From contig NC_026743.1 of assembly GCF_000210295.1 (NCBI RefSeq), positions 1,054,001 to 1,118,000 on the forward strand: a stretch of DNA of 64,000 nucleotides, given 5' to 3'. This stretch comes from Trypanosoma brucei gambiense DAL972. Lineage: Eukaryota > Euglenozoa > Kinetoplastea > Trypanosomatida > Trypanosomatidae. Below are positions 41,216-50,589 of the stretch, in pieces (within the stretch, counting starts at the first letter, position 1; every line of letters begins with the position of its first letter). Below the pieces are notes generated by a model. The model made no database searches. It was not told the DNA's origin and saw only the letters and a list, made by a program, of their open reading frames with translations. Made by a program: the position numbers and the translations under genes.

Positions 41216-42079
41216 CTAAACGCTCCTGCGGCGCTTGAGTCCCGATACATGGCCGCTTTCAGAAACACTGCCTGTAGACGCTCGGAACAGTCTTGAGCCA
41301 AAACTTAGCAGAGAACTCAGCATTGATGTCGGTCCAGCCGCGGTCACACGACCGGACACATTTCCACATGAAGCACTGCACACATCCTCTGACCTCTCAG
41401 TCTTTGTACACTCACCTGCAGAGCCGTCAAGTTCCTCCTGTTCCTTCTGCTCTTCCCCTTCTTCCTTTGATTTGGATAGCTGCATATCGCTCTGTTCCAA
41501 GCGGGCGACGAGGACCTTTTTGATCCCACAGGTGGATAGCCCTCTTTTATGGAGAAGCCGACGAAGTTGCACGACAATCATGGCGTTGTACCCTGTTTGT
41601 TCATTCGCTTGTTTAGCAGCACGACGGCGGCCTCGCTGCGGTGACACGTCACTGTATTCCGAGCTGCTGGTCGGATCGGAGGAACAAAATGATGGACAGG
41701 ACCATGAGGATTCGGAATCGGTTTCTAATTTGGGGGCCATGCTGTCCGACAAGCTTGCCCGCAAAAACCGGCAACACTTTCTCAGCGATTTGTAAAGCTG
41801 AGCACCATTCCGCCTCGTCGTTGGGGGGTGCAGGGTGCCTGACCCATCCGCCAAAGTATAGCCGCCGTACGATACAAGAAGTTCGTTCCCAATACTTTCG
41901 TAACCTGGTGACCCTGTGGTTCCATTACTGCCCGTCTCTGCATGACCATTGTCAGACATACTTGGTGACTTCAGTCGAAGTAAATCGGAAACCCGAGGTG
42001 GAAGGGGATCTGACATCGACCCGAGAAATTGGGCATCATCGTCAGGAACGTACACAATTTTCCGCCCGGGTTTCCTCAT
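41216..42079 (-). CDS. SAP-domain protein, probably nuclear
   Basis: 287 residues, mostly polar and disordered, with one SAP motif at about 163-198 (MIVVQLRRLLHKRGL, STCGIKKVLVARLEQ), a helix-turn-helix fold that binds DNA or RNA at scaffold or matrix sites. Basic clusters flank it (RGRRRAAK at 149-156 and LKRRRS at the very C-terminus), suggesting nuclear import. Ser-rich acidic stretches (about 118-145) are possible phosphorylation targets. The start is the ATG at 42079; the longer frame to 42241 precedes a GT-rich tract with AG just upstream of this ATG. The exact chromatin or RNA role is unknown. Confidence 0.75.
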   Translation of the reverse strand: MRKPGRKIVYVPDDDAQFLGSMSDPLPPRVSDLLRLKSPSMSDNGHAETGSNGTTGSPGYESIGNELLVSYGGYTLADGSGTLHPPTTRRNGAQLYKSLRKCCRFLRASLSDSMAPKLETDSESSWSCPSFCSSDPTSSSEYSDVSPQRGRRRAAKQANEQTGYNAMIVVQLRRLLHKRGLSTCGIKKVLVARLEQSDMQLSKSKEEGEEQKEQEELDGSAGECTKTERSEDVCSASCGNVSGRVTAAGPTSMLSSLLSFGSRLFRASTGSVSESGHVSGLKRRRSV

Positions 42080-42537
42080 TCCTTTGCACACACACACACA
42101 CACACGCTGGGGATGATCCGCTGGGCAAGACAAAATAAAGAACAGAGTAAGATGAGCTCGGATCAAAGAGGACAGATGGGAGCGAAAGCGACCGCAGTTA
42201 CAAGTGAGTCGGTGCAGGTGGGAAAACGGCACCCACAACACCTACCACAGACACGAACATAAGGAAGCAAGGAAACATAACATGGGCGTCCATGAGCCAG
42301 ATGGAGCGCCTGCAAACATAATGAAACAAACAACAGTAAAATAGGAATAAAGTTATTAAACCCCTCTACGCACTAGCACGAAGCACATACTGCACCACAC
42401 GCGCTCCCGTGGCAAATACGTCCCTCCCCCCCCCCCTCCGCTGGCTTGCGGTGGTGTGCGCCATAGACCCAATGTTAGGGAAGCGGAGAGTGGCGTACGC
42501 ACCGCCTACGGGACCATGAGTCTTCCATGCCATGCAT
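42080..42537 (-). other. Spacer with CA/GT microsatellite
   Basis: A (CA)n run at 42088-42104 (GT on the transcribed strand) sits just upstream of the SAP gene start; a C10 run at 42427-42436 lies in the 3' flank of the TPR gene. No gene seen. Confidence 0.5.
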
Positions 42538-43311
42538 TTAACCCCTAACAGCCCGTTGGCATCGCAGAACTCCCTGAGAGACGGATTGATTACCCGGGGC
42601 CAGTCGATTAACCTGGTTATAGTCCTCCAGCGCCTTCTTCCATTTCTCCAACCCCTCGTACGCAATTGCGCGACGAAGAAGCGCCTTTACGTGAGCCGGC
42701 TCGATGGAAAGCGCCGCGTTGCAGTCATCAATGACAAGTTGGTAACTGTGTGTTTGTTGATTACAAGCCGCACGGTTCGCGTAGTAATTAGCAACTTCGG
42801 CACCACCTCCAGTTGACAGTTCAATGGCTCGTGAATAAAAGAGTGCGGCGCGCTCGTACTTGCCAGCACCAAATAGGGAGTTACCGATAACTTTAGCCTC
42901 TTCAGGTGTTCGGCAAGACGCAGGAGAAACCTTTTCGTTGCGCTCCTTCAATATGTTGTTTATTTCCTGCAACCTCGCCATCAGTTCTTCGTTGTTGGGA
43001 TCCGTTTTTAAAGACTGCTGAAGAGCCTTCTGCGCCTCGTCATAGTTACCCATCGCTTGGAGCGCTGCACCCTTCCTGAAGTACCCCTTAAACCACTGCG
43101 GTTTAACGGAAATGCAGCCCTCCGCATCCTCCAGGGCCTCCTTGTACTTTGCTAAGGCATTCCAGCACGCTGCCCTGTTAGAGTACAACGCTGCTGCACC
43201 CTCGGATTGGGGATCGACGTTGATAGCCTTCGTGTACCATTCAATTGCCTCTTCATATCTCTTCGCTGTGAAGGCCTCATTTCCCTTTGCCTTTAAGTCA
43301 GCTACAGACAT
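42538..43311 (-). CDS. TPR protein related to the co-chaperone STI1/HOP
   Basis: 257 residues consisting almost only of tetratricopeptide repeats in two three-repeat blocks. The first (about 3-110) contains KAKGNEAFTAKRYEEAI, the carboxylate-clamp opening seen in HSP90/HSP70-binding TPR domains, and YSNRAACWNALAKY. The second (about 138-250) contains GNSLFGAGKYERAALFYSRAI, YANRAACNQQ and ALLRRAIAYEGL. There are no DP repeats, so it is not full STI1. A chaperone-adaptor role is likely; specific partners are unknown. The trans-splicing tract (T10 then A7 on the minus strand) at 43353-43337 supports the ATG at 43311. Confidence 0.85.
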   Translation of the reverse strand: MSVADLKAKGNEAFTAKRYEEAIEWYTKAINVDPQSEGAAALYSNRAACWNALAKYKEALEDAEGCISVKPQWFKGYFRKGAALQAMGNYDEAQKALQQSLKTDPNNEELMARLQEINNILKERNEKVSPASCRTPEEAKVIGNSLFGAGKYERAALFYSRAIELSTGGGAEVANYYANRAACNQQTHSYQLVIDDCNAALSIEPAHVKALLRRAIAYEGLEKWKKALEDYNQVNRLAPGNQSVSQGVLRCQRAVRG

Positions 43312-43628
43312 ATTACCTTATGCTCTTCTTCCTTCCTTTTTTTAAAAAAAAAAGACTTAGTGATGTCTCCTTCACGGTGACATGGTTGTTCCATTGGGGG
43401 AGGGTTGGAAGATATGCAACGAGAAAAAGTAATTTTAGTAACCGCAACCCGTACTACAAGTGGGAGGTGAATCAACAATCATGTGTCTAAATACCCCCCA
43501 CTGACAAGCACAGTGACATGTGGCAAGGCAACACACGACAGGGATATGTATAAAGGGTCAATGGCTGCAGCCGACGCGCACATCACATATATATAATGAT
43601 GATCGATCAGGTACAAGGGGAGGTTATC
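43312..43628 (-). promoter_or_regulatory. Spacer with T-run/A-run trans-splicing signal
   Basis: On the transcribed strand a T10 tract (43353-43344) is followed by A7 and AG-containing sequence about 20 bases before the TPR start. A (TA)-rich patch lies near 43589-43598. No gene seen. Confidence 0.55.
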
Positions 43629-44531
43629 TCACGTCCACAACGACGTGGGAACGGCATCGGGTTTGTTCGACGCCAAGACAAAGCAGTAGTGGTCAAGCAT
43701 GATACACCATTCATCCCAATCATCGACTATTTCCAGCTTACACAGCCACTTCTGAGTACTCTGTGGTACTTCTAAGTAAAGTTGTTTCATGGATTTGGAA
43801 ATGACGTTTGGGAGTCCAACTTTTCTACAGCGCTCCGCATGTGCCTCCACAGTGGGCAATTCGTGGATGCCACGGAGCATAACCCCCATGGCCTTTAGAT
43901 TATTCACCATAACCTCACCAAAACGGTCATCTGGTCGAATAGCATCGTAAGCTATCAACAAGGCTGATGTGTCCTTATCCAGTACATCACTCAGTGTTAG
44001 TGTAAGAAGGGTGGAGGATACACGTTCTTCTAAGTACACAAAGATCATCTCAGCCAGTATCACCGTGGGAGCATTGTTGAGAGCGCTCTTTTTAAGCAGC
44101 TCACGCATCTCATCCGTTTTTCTTAGGTCGCACGCAACCAGCTCGTACTCGGGGCCCGTGTAACGAGTAAGGGCTTCTGTGTCGTCGATGACGCGGCGTT
44201 TCCTCGCAACCAGATCAGGGAAGTCTAACTCAATATATTTGGCGATATGTATGTCTGGTTGATCCTTCTTCAAGCGGAAATATAGAGTGTCCATGCCGCT
44301 CCCAAAGCTGATCACTTGCAAACCAACCTCACCGCATTGTCCCCTGGCAAAATGAAGCAAACTGCGCTCTATTGCCTCTGTTCGGAGCCAAGTGCCACGA
44401 TTCATAAGGGGACTGTTCATCACTGTAGAATCCATGACAAAACAGGAGGCGAATGGATCGTTCAAGTACGTCTTACTTACACAGTGCACCCTGCGGGAGC
44501 ATGCACTATACGCCGTTTGCTGAAGCGCCAT
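43629..44531 (-). CDS. LCMT1: Leucine carboxyl methyltransferase 1 (PP2A methyltransferase)
   Basis: 300 residues, close to human LCMT1 (about 330). YLNDPFASCFV and the NRGTWLRTEAIE block (44-55) match the family N-terminus. The SAM site is SFGSGMDTLYFRL (75-87). Then come YIELDFPDLVARKRRVI, the ELVACDLRK strand with the second SAM acidic residue, and VILAEMIFVYLE, equivalent to the LLIAECVLVYM motif. DDRFGEVMVNNL and a C-terminal DHYCFVLAS close the fold. It methylates the C-terminal Leu of PP2A-type catalytic subunits, steering holoenzyme assembly in the cytosol. The start is the ATG at 44531; a longer frame from 44597 begins with TTG. Confidence 0.9.
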   Translation of the reverse strand: MALQQTAYSACSRRVHCVSKTYLNDPFASCFVMDSTVMNSPLMNRGTWLRTEAIERSLLHFARGQCGEVGLQVISFGSGMDTLYFRLKKDQPDIHIAKYIELDFPDLVARKRRVIDDTEALTRYTGPEYELVACDLRKTDEMRELLKKSALNNAPTVILAEMIFVYLEERVSSTLLTLTLSDVLDKDTSALLIAYDAIRPDDRFGEVMVNNLKAMGVMLRGIHELPTVEAHAERCRKVGLPNVISKSMKQLYLEVPQSTQKWLCKLEIVDDWDEWCIMLDHYCFVLASNKPDAVPTSLWT

Positions 44532-44999
44532 CTGAGGAAAGCAGCTATTGCTTCCCTGTATCACTCCCCCCCCTACTTCCACACCCAAGGGTAACAACTA
44601 TGTGACACATATGAAAAAGAAAAAAAAGCAAAATAGAAGCTCAATACCGACATCAAAAGAATCCAACTTTGGGTTGGCTACAAAGCATCCCCACTATCGC
44701 ACTGGAGATCTACGAGGTGAAAGGAAAGGAAAAGAAACACAGTATTTTTTTTTCATCATTCTTCAGTCCATAATAATCTTTTGTCTTGATTCTTGTGGCT
44801 TTCAAATGCGTTAGACCGCCTTTTCTTCTCATTTCAGCCACACTGAAAAGGTGCTTACTTGTCCGCACTTTTCGTTTTTCCCCCCTCCTCACAACACCAG
44901 ACATAGCGAACGCATAACGGCACAATCCACGGTTTGGTTGTCTTTTTTCTTTTTTTCTTCTTCCTTCGGGCTTTTGTGAGGATTTTTTCTTTCCTTTTT
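44532..44999 (-). other. Intergenic spacer
   Basis: Contains mixed homopolymers, with A-rich tracts near 44610-44640 on the plus strand that are pyrimidine tracts for the LCMT1 transcript. Apparent frames at 44710-45030 are Lys-rich and motif-free. No gene seen. Confidence 0.4.
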
Positions 45000-47900
45000 T
45001 TAAACGAGAAGAATGCCCCTTATTCCACAAAGGCTTTCCGAAATTATTTCTGAGAGACTACGTAGAGAGATAATCCTCTGCCGGTCATTAAACACTGAGC
45101 ACTGCTGCGCCGTGGTGAACATGCGACGGAGTATTGCTGCAGCGTGTGGATTTGAACCCGACAGTGTTGATGTTGTTGTTTGTATTATTTCTTCCATGTA
45201 GTCCAAAGGGAGGCAACCGCAGAGAGCGACCAGGCACCGTGCGACCTGAGGAGACAGTGCCATTGAGAGCTTACCAGAGAGAAAACTCTTCGTGAGAGCC
45301 GAAAGCAGAGAAGAAAACAGCTCACTATTATCCGCTCCCGTGCGGTGGAGGAATGTAACGACAGTCTCTGCGACACTTGTTCCGATACGCTGAACGTCAA
45401 TAGCATCCGAGTTCAGTGTGAACATGAGTACTATCAGGAACGCTTGAAAATCCGGAGAGGACACAAACTCTGCTGTGAATGCATCCGCACAGAGTTGAAA
45501 AGCCTGGAGAACTGATCCCTTTAACTCGGGCAGTTTCAGGCAGCGTTCATCAAAGAAACTAAGAAACGTTGCCAGTGCTGACACGACACACAAACCTAAT
45601 GAATGAGTTACGTCAGGTGGAAGGCTTGACTCCATCATAGACCACTGCGCAACGTCACGGAGGAGGGAAGACATGAGCTTAAGCATGCTTTGCTTCTCTT
45701 CTTCCGCATTCTCCGAGCACCAAGTTGGGTCCTCACGCAGCACCTTCATGGCAGCATGTAGCGTTGCGGTCACTTTTTCCATCAACCACAGCAACGGCTC
45801 GTCCATTAGCAGTGGTGAGTATGCCAAAAATAGTTGTGATACCATCTTGATGCTGCGAACGGCGAGCTCCTTCTCGTAAAACCTGGTGGCGCTCACTGAC
45901 AGAACACGGTTGCAGATCCCCATTATAATTTCAAGGCAGGAAACAAGTCTATCGCCGTCCTTTAGTGAGCTGAGGAAACCACCCAACGACCCGCAACGCT
46001 CCAAACACATGTCAACATCAACAGAGGTAAAGTCGGTGACTTGTGTGTCAAAATTGCAAAGAATACGCAAGAGATCTGTCGGTGTTGCATCTAGTGGAAG
46101 ACACGCGATGCAGAAAGCCGCGATGCATCCCCTCGCCGTTCCTTGCACTTGTTGGTTGTTATGAACCATTTCTTCGGCCTCTCGCAAGACCTCGGGGGAT
46201 TCTTGAAGAGCGGCAATTATACTTACACTACGCGTACTGGCATCGAGTACCTTGCAGCTAGCTAGTCCAACATCCTCATCATGTGCAAAAACGCGCAGTG
46301 AATAGAGAGCACATCGGATGATCGTAACACACGCACTAGCCAGCGCCAAATTATCACCCAAGGGATCATGCATGTAAACGGTTATGAAGTTCCCCAGCAC
46401 ATCCAATAAGGCAGACATCACAGCGGGACTTGCTAATGACACGTTTTGTAGTAAATCCTGCAATGCATTCATGGCCGAAGTTGTAAGTCTCAGCGCCGGA
46501 TGCGAAGCAGACAAAGGATACGGTACGAAGCAAACGGGTGTTGAAATGTGTTCCCCATCACAGGGGTCGGCAATGAACGCCGCGGTGAGTTTTAGGACCA
46601 CCCACATACTTTCTTGCACCTGCTCCCACTCCGATCCCACACGACTCCCCAAACCGGCGCGCCACCTCTGAAGGTGGTCCAAAGCATTGCAGAGAAGCAC
46701 TGTGGTTTTCTCCGGATCCTGCCGGCCCATGTGAGCGACGAGTGTGATGTGGGACGTTGTAAAAGCTTCGGTGAAGTGTTCCTGGTCGTCGGACGAATGG
46801 GCATATGTCAGCTTCGAAGAGAGGAATGCGTCAAACACGCTGAGAGCCATTGCAGCTACAGAAGCCTCGGCACTCGACGTCATTTGTGTTGTCCTGAAAA
46901 GACAGCTGAGTACCTCATCCAGCGCGGCCATAATTCCGTCGTTGTCTGGGTAGCGTCTGTCAAGTTCAATTAGGCGGTTGGCGATAAAAGACAATTCAGA
47001 GAGGAAAGGTTCCATTATTTCTGAGAGGCTGAAAATGTCTGAAAGGTTCTCCAAAATGCTGCTGCTACCAGAGAGAATCAAAGATAACGCGGTGCTCGCT
47101 TCTTCATCTTGTTCGACTCTAGCTAGAAGATCTCTCGCCACGGCGGTGACGAGTAGGAGAAACTTCCTTCCGTACCTTAACCGGTCATTCAGGTCCCATG
47201 CATCCACTACAATGTTGCAAAACTCGCGTATCAGCTCTACAACAGGTCTCTGTTCGAACGGCACATCGCAGATACGCCCCTCCAAGTACCATGCCTGCAG
47301 CATCTCCTCGATACCTCTCCTCCTAGCACCTTGCATAGGGACGCCTGCCACAAGTAACTCATGCCACAAAGCGCCGGAAACCCTCAGGGGTTGGTTACAC
47401 GGATCACCCTCCGGTATGTCTTCTTCGAAGAAAATGTGGTGAGACCACGAAAGGGCGGTGTTAAGGCCTGCCATGATCGTCTGGAGGACACGATGGCTTA
47501 AGACTGACCCGCTAGAGGCAGCGCAGAGGAGCACATTGAGGAAGCGGGCCAAGCCATCGCACTCGAATGCGGAGCGGCAATCACGGTGGAACTTGAGCGA
47601 CATACCGCGACCCCGAGAAGGAGGACGGTAGAGACCAAACTCTTCGATCAGGTGTATAACCACGGACCCATTAAGCATAACGAGGAGCTCCGACTCGCAG
47701 TTGCTCAGCTGATCCAGCATTTCAGATACCATCTTCTCGCACGCTGTTGCGTCAAAAGCACCCTCTGCGTTTGCACAGCCAAGTTTCAAAATAACCGCCA
47801 CGTCCAGCGCCGTCTCTGACAACACGGGACGCCATGGAGGGCTAAGAAGCCTGTCACCTATAACTTTTGCATATGCTGCCAGCGAATCAACTAACCCTTT

Positions 47901-48155
47901 TCCACGCTTGCTTACGGTCAACCCACAGCGCGTCAAGTACACCCTCAACAACCTAAGGGAAGTGAAATGCACATATATCATGTCGTCGCTAACACCAGCA
48001 CCTGCACTATCAATAAGGACAGTAACAACACACTCAGCCGCTTGCTCATTATCAATGGATTGCAAAACTCGGACAATACTCTCGGCATCGTTATGGCGCC
48101 CTTCCTTGATGCACTGTGCCGCGCACTCAAGCTGTTGACGGAAGTGGCAATCCAT
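45000..48155 (-). CDS. Large helical-repeat protein, exportin-4/7-like karyopherin
   Basis: 1051 residues of continuous amphipathic helix pairs with no other domain, as in HEAT-repeat karyopherins (typically 1000-1150 aa). The N-terminus (FRQQLECAAQCIKEG...AESIVRVLQ) and the block around residues 55-130 (VHFTSLRLLRVYLTR; TALDVAVILKLG) match the importin-beta N-terminal architecture, best remembered for exportin 4 and 7. It would carry cargo across nuclear pores with Ran-GTP. The specific class is uncertain; another beta-karyopherin or a general HEAT scaffold is possible. The frame is open to 48365, but the ATG at 48155 starts the conserved part. Confidence 0.6.
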   Translation of the reverse strand: MDCHFRQQLECAAQCIKEGRHNDAESIVRVLQSIDNEQAAECVVTVLIDSAGAGVSDDMIYVHFTSLRLLRVYLTRCGLTVSKRGKGLVDSLAAYAKVIGDRLLSPPWRPVLSETALDVAVILKLGCANAEGAFDATACEKMVSEMLDQLSNCESELLVMLNGSVVIHLIEEFGLYRPPSRGRGMSLKFHRDCRSAFECDGLARFLNVLLCAASSGSVLSHRVLQTIMAGLNTALSWSHHIFFEEDIPEGDPCNQPLRVSGALWHELLVAGVPMQGARRRGIEEMLQAWYLEGRICDVPFEQRPVVELIREFCNIVVDAWDLNDRLRYGRKFLLLVTAVARDLLARVEQDEEASTALSLILSGSSSILENLSDIFSLSEIMEPFLSELSFIANRLIELDRRYPDNDGIMAALDEVLSCLFRTTQMTSSAEASVAAMALSVFDAFLSSKLTYAHSSDDQEHFTEAFTTSHITLVAHMGRQDPEKTTVLLCNALDHLQRWRAGLGSRVGSEWEQVQESMWVVLKLTAAFIADPCDGEHISTPVCFVPYPLSASHPALRLTTSAMNALQDLLQNVSLASPAVMSALLDVLGNFITVYMHDPLGDNLALASACVTIIRCALYSLRVFAHDEDVGLASCKVLDASTRSVSIIAALQESPEVLREAEEMVHNNQQVQGTARGCIAAFCIACLPLDATPTDLLRILCNFDTQVTDFTSVDVDMCLERCGSLGGFLSSLKDGDRLVSCLEIIMGICNRVLSVSATRFYEKELAVRSIKMVSQLFLAYSPLLMDEPLLWLMEKVTATLHAAMKVLREDPTWCSENAEEEKQSMLKLMSSLLRDVAQWSMMESSLPPDVTHSLGLCVVSALATFLSFFDERCLKLPELKGSVLQAFQLCADAFTAEFVSSPDFQAFLIVLMFTLNSDAIDVQRIGTSVAETVVTFLHRTGADNSELFSSLLSALTKSFLSGKLSMALSPQVARCLVALCGCLPLDYMEEIIQTTTSTLSGSNPHAAAILRRMFTTAQQCSVFNDRQRIISLRSLSEIISESLCGIRGILLV

Positions 48156-48391
48156 CCACAATGTCTCAGCGATTTGACAGCATCGAGTGGTTAAAAATGC
48201 ACGGCGCAAAAAAAAAAAATAGGGGAAAACATCAAAGGATACAAAGATGGAAAGGTATACAAATACACCACACTCACACAATCTGAGGTTTCTAGTATAA
48301 CTAGACGCGGGGAGCGCACATGGGGAAAATAAAGCAGACCAATGATGGCCCGGGTGGATGAACATGTTTCGAGAGTAAATTTATTTCTAAC
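48156..48391 (-). other. Short spacer
   Basis: A12 on the plus strand at 48209-48220 gives a T-tract on the transcribed strand, a likely trans-splicing tract for the exportin-like gene, about 55 bases upstream of its ATG. Confidence 0.5.
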
Positions 48392-50233
48392 CTATGTAAA
48401 AGCAACAGGGTGAGGCAATAAACCTTGTGCAAAAGAAACTAATGTACGAAACAACTCTTTCATCTCCCCAGAAGGTTTGGGACTTTCGGCACACCTCAAA
48501 GCCGCGATGCGGATAAGGGCTTTCAGTGTTGTGTAGTCAACCTGTTTACCGGCTTGGACGGCGAGTTTCTTCCACTCGGAGACGAATGAATCGTCCACAT
48601 TGTGGTTCATCAAATCATCCAATGCGAGGAAGTCTATTGAGTCCCCAGAAGATGATGGGGGCCTCTTCGCTGGCTTCCCTCCATTTACAAGTGACCCCTT
48701 CTGGTTTGACGCCCTTTTCGAAAAGGCATCGGCAAGCGACAGTTGCACGCCGGTTGTATGCTTCGGAGTATCTTTCCCATCGTGCTCCAGACGGACGGTC
48801 GTGGCTTGTATGGACATTCCACGGATATCCTCAATAACAATGTCTGTAATAGTGTCAACACCGACGGTCCAAATAATCCCTGACTTTGTACTTTCTTGTA
48901 AGCCAAGTTCCTCCACCCTTTCCTCGTCACGCATTGTACGGCCAAGGACAAGGAGAGGCCCAAGTGCGCGCTCTACACAAGCAAGCATTATTTCCATATC
49001 ACAAGACTTCAGCACGGAGCTGAAGTTGACGGGAATATGGAACTCAAGGCATTTTCCCCTTCCCATATACTTTAGGGTCTCCTTCGGGTGCAGCGGGTGC
49101 CGCTCCAATATGGTAACTCTTAGCCCGGAACAGCAGTACGGACCACGCCCCATCTTGGCACATACTACATCCAGCAACTGCCTGGCGATGCTCCATACAT
49201 CTTCAACAGTTTTAGGTCGAACGGCATAATTCATTGAGCAACCAATACTTGCACGTGTCCTCTTTCCCATTAGTCTTTGATTTTCTTCGTCGCCAGTACG
49301 GGTCACCAGACGCACATCATTACCCCGGCACAAGTTATAGAAGTTTTCTCCCGTCTTTTGCCCGAGGACACGCTGCAGTTGCTGCTTCGTCAACTTCTGA
49401 ACGTGCTGACACAAAATGTTTTCCTCACCTACGCCTTCCATATCCCCGAGATAATCACCCAGTAGAGGCACCAACTTAGCAATAGTTGAACTCCCCGCTC
49501 CATGTATCTCCGAAAAAGGCAACTGCGAAACGATTGCCGTCACGTCCTCAGGGCGGACAATGAACGTTCCATCCGGCTTTGCAGATTGCGTTGCGATTCG
49601 GGCAAGCATCACATTAGGCCCGATCCCACAAGACACCGTACACTTCGTGGCAGCTTCCAGCTCACGACGGACTTCGTTACAGTAGTCTTCCACCGCCTCA
49701 TAGCTATCAGTGTCGAACGCGATCATCACCTCGTCAACACTGTAGACCTCAACGGACATGGTCAGGTGAGCAGGGCAGAGCTCGAAGATCATGCGGTAAA
49801 GACACATCGCCACCTCTCCACTCCGCTCGAGGTCATAACTCAGAACACGCAAGTCGGGGCAAAGAACCCTCGCAGCGTTGACGTACATGCCTGCACGTAC
49901 GCCGAAAGACCTCGCAACGTAGTTACAAGAGGAAATGTCACTGTTTCCTCGCCCGGCTGCAACGCAAACCGGCTTATCACGAAGATGAGCATTCTCATCC
50001 CTCGCCAATACTACGCTGCAGAAGAAGGCATCCATATCCAAATGCGCAAAGATTGCTTGGCGATCAAGGACGCCGTGATTCCAAGCAGGATTCTCCGCGA
50101 ACCACTCCTTAAACAAATCATGTGCCTTCGTCTTCCATTGACCAATGAAGTGAAGGCGTGAGTGCTGTTGGAAATGTTTAAGACTGTTTAATTGGTCCCG
50201 GACCCGCGACCTCTTCGGTCCATTCGTCTCCAT
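48392..50233 (-). CDS. REV1: DNA polymerase REV1 (Y-family deoxycytidyl transferase)
   Basis: 613 residues. The N-digit (SRLHFIGQWKTKAHDLFKEW, 25-44) is specific to REV1. The Y-family catalytic core follows: HLDMDAFF with metal ligands Asp66 and Asp68, the SCNYVARSFGVRAGM block, and SVDEV with Asp167 and Glu168. VSCGIGPNVMLARIATQSAKPDG, the HhH-containing thumb (PFSEIHGAGSS) and a little-finger domain (RASIGCSMNYAVR to about 450) complete it. REV1 inserts dCMP opposite abasic or damaged bases in translesion synthesis. No BRCT domain precedes the core, unlike yeast and human. A C-terminal helical region (about 520-613) could be the REV1 C-terminal interaction domain. The start is the ATG at 50233; the extension to 50287 starts with TTG. 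Confidence 0.9.
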   Translation of the reverse strand: METNGPKRSRVRDQLNSLKHFQQHSRLHFIGQWKTKAHDLFKEWFAENPAWNHGVLDRQAIFAHLDMDAFFCSVVLARDENAHLRDKPVCVAAGRGNSDISSCNYVARSFGVRAGMYVNAARVLCPDLRVLSYDLERSGEVAMCLYRMIFELCPAHLTMSVEVYSVDEVMIAFDTDSYEAVEDYCNEVRRELEAATKCTVSCGIGPNVMLARIATQSAKPDGTFIVRPEDVTAIVSQLPFSEIHGAGSSTIAKLVPLLGDYLGDMEGVGEENILCQHVQKLTKQQLQRVLGQKTGENFYNLCRGNDVRLVTRTGDEENQRLMGKRTRASIGCSMNYAVRPKTVEDVWSIARQLLDVVCAKMGRGPYCCSGLRVTILERHPLHPKETLKYMGRGKCLEFHIPVNFSSVLKSCDMEIMLACVERALGPLLVLGRTMRDEERVEELGLQESTKSGIIWTVGVDTITDIVIEDIRGMSIQATTVRLEHDGKDTPKHTTGVQLSLADAFSKRASNQKGSLVNGGKPAKRPPSSSGDSIDFLALDDLMNHNVDDSFVSEWKKLAVQAGKQVDYTTLKALIRIAALRCAESPKPSGEMKELFRTLVSFAQGLLPHPVAFT

Positions 50234-50589
50234 GTTGAAGAAAGAACTGTGCAAAGCGATTGAAAACCTCACGCGCGCAGTCGTCAATTACGAAATCTTC
50301 GCAAACGTCACGTAACACAACGTCAGCCAAGTGTAAAGGGGGTGGGATCCGGCTCTCTCCTGTACCTTCCATATGAAAAGCTACTTGCAGCGGCATGGAA
50401 GTCACCGCAAGATCGAAAGAGAAGAGAAAAATAAAAGCAACAAGATGTTTTCGACGGTCAAACGGCGCACTGTGGAAACGTTCGTGAAATGCACATGTTG
50501 AACATGAATTAGAAGCACCAAATGTACAGAGAGGTAAAAAAATAATAATATTTGATGCACGGTATCTGTGACACGTAATCTACTACATT
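50234..50589 (-). other. Intergenic spacer
   Basis: Plus-strand A/G-rich sequence at about 50410-50442 (pyrimidine-rich on the transcribed strand) probably serves REV1 trans-splicing. AATAATAAT lies near 50541-50549. No gene seen. Confidence 0.4.

Noticed and set aside
45145..45165. Sequence resembling a tRNA B-box complement
   Set aside because: It lies inside the exportin-like coding sequence with no cloverleaf or A-box at the right spacing.
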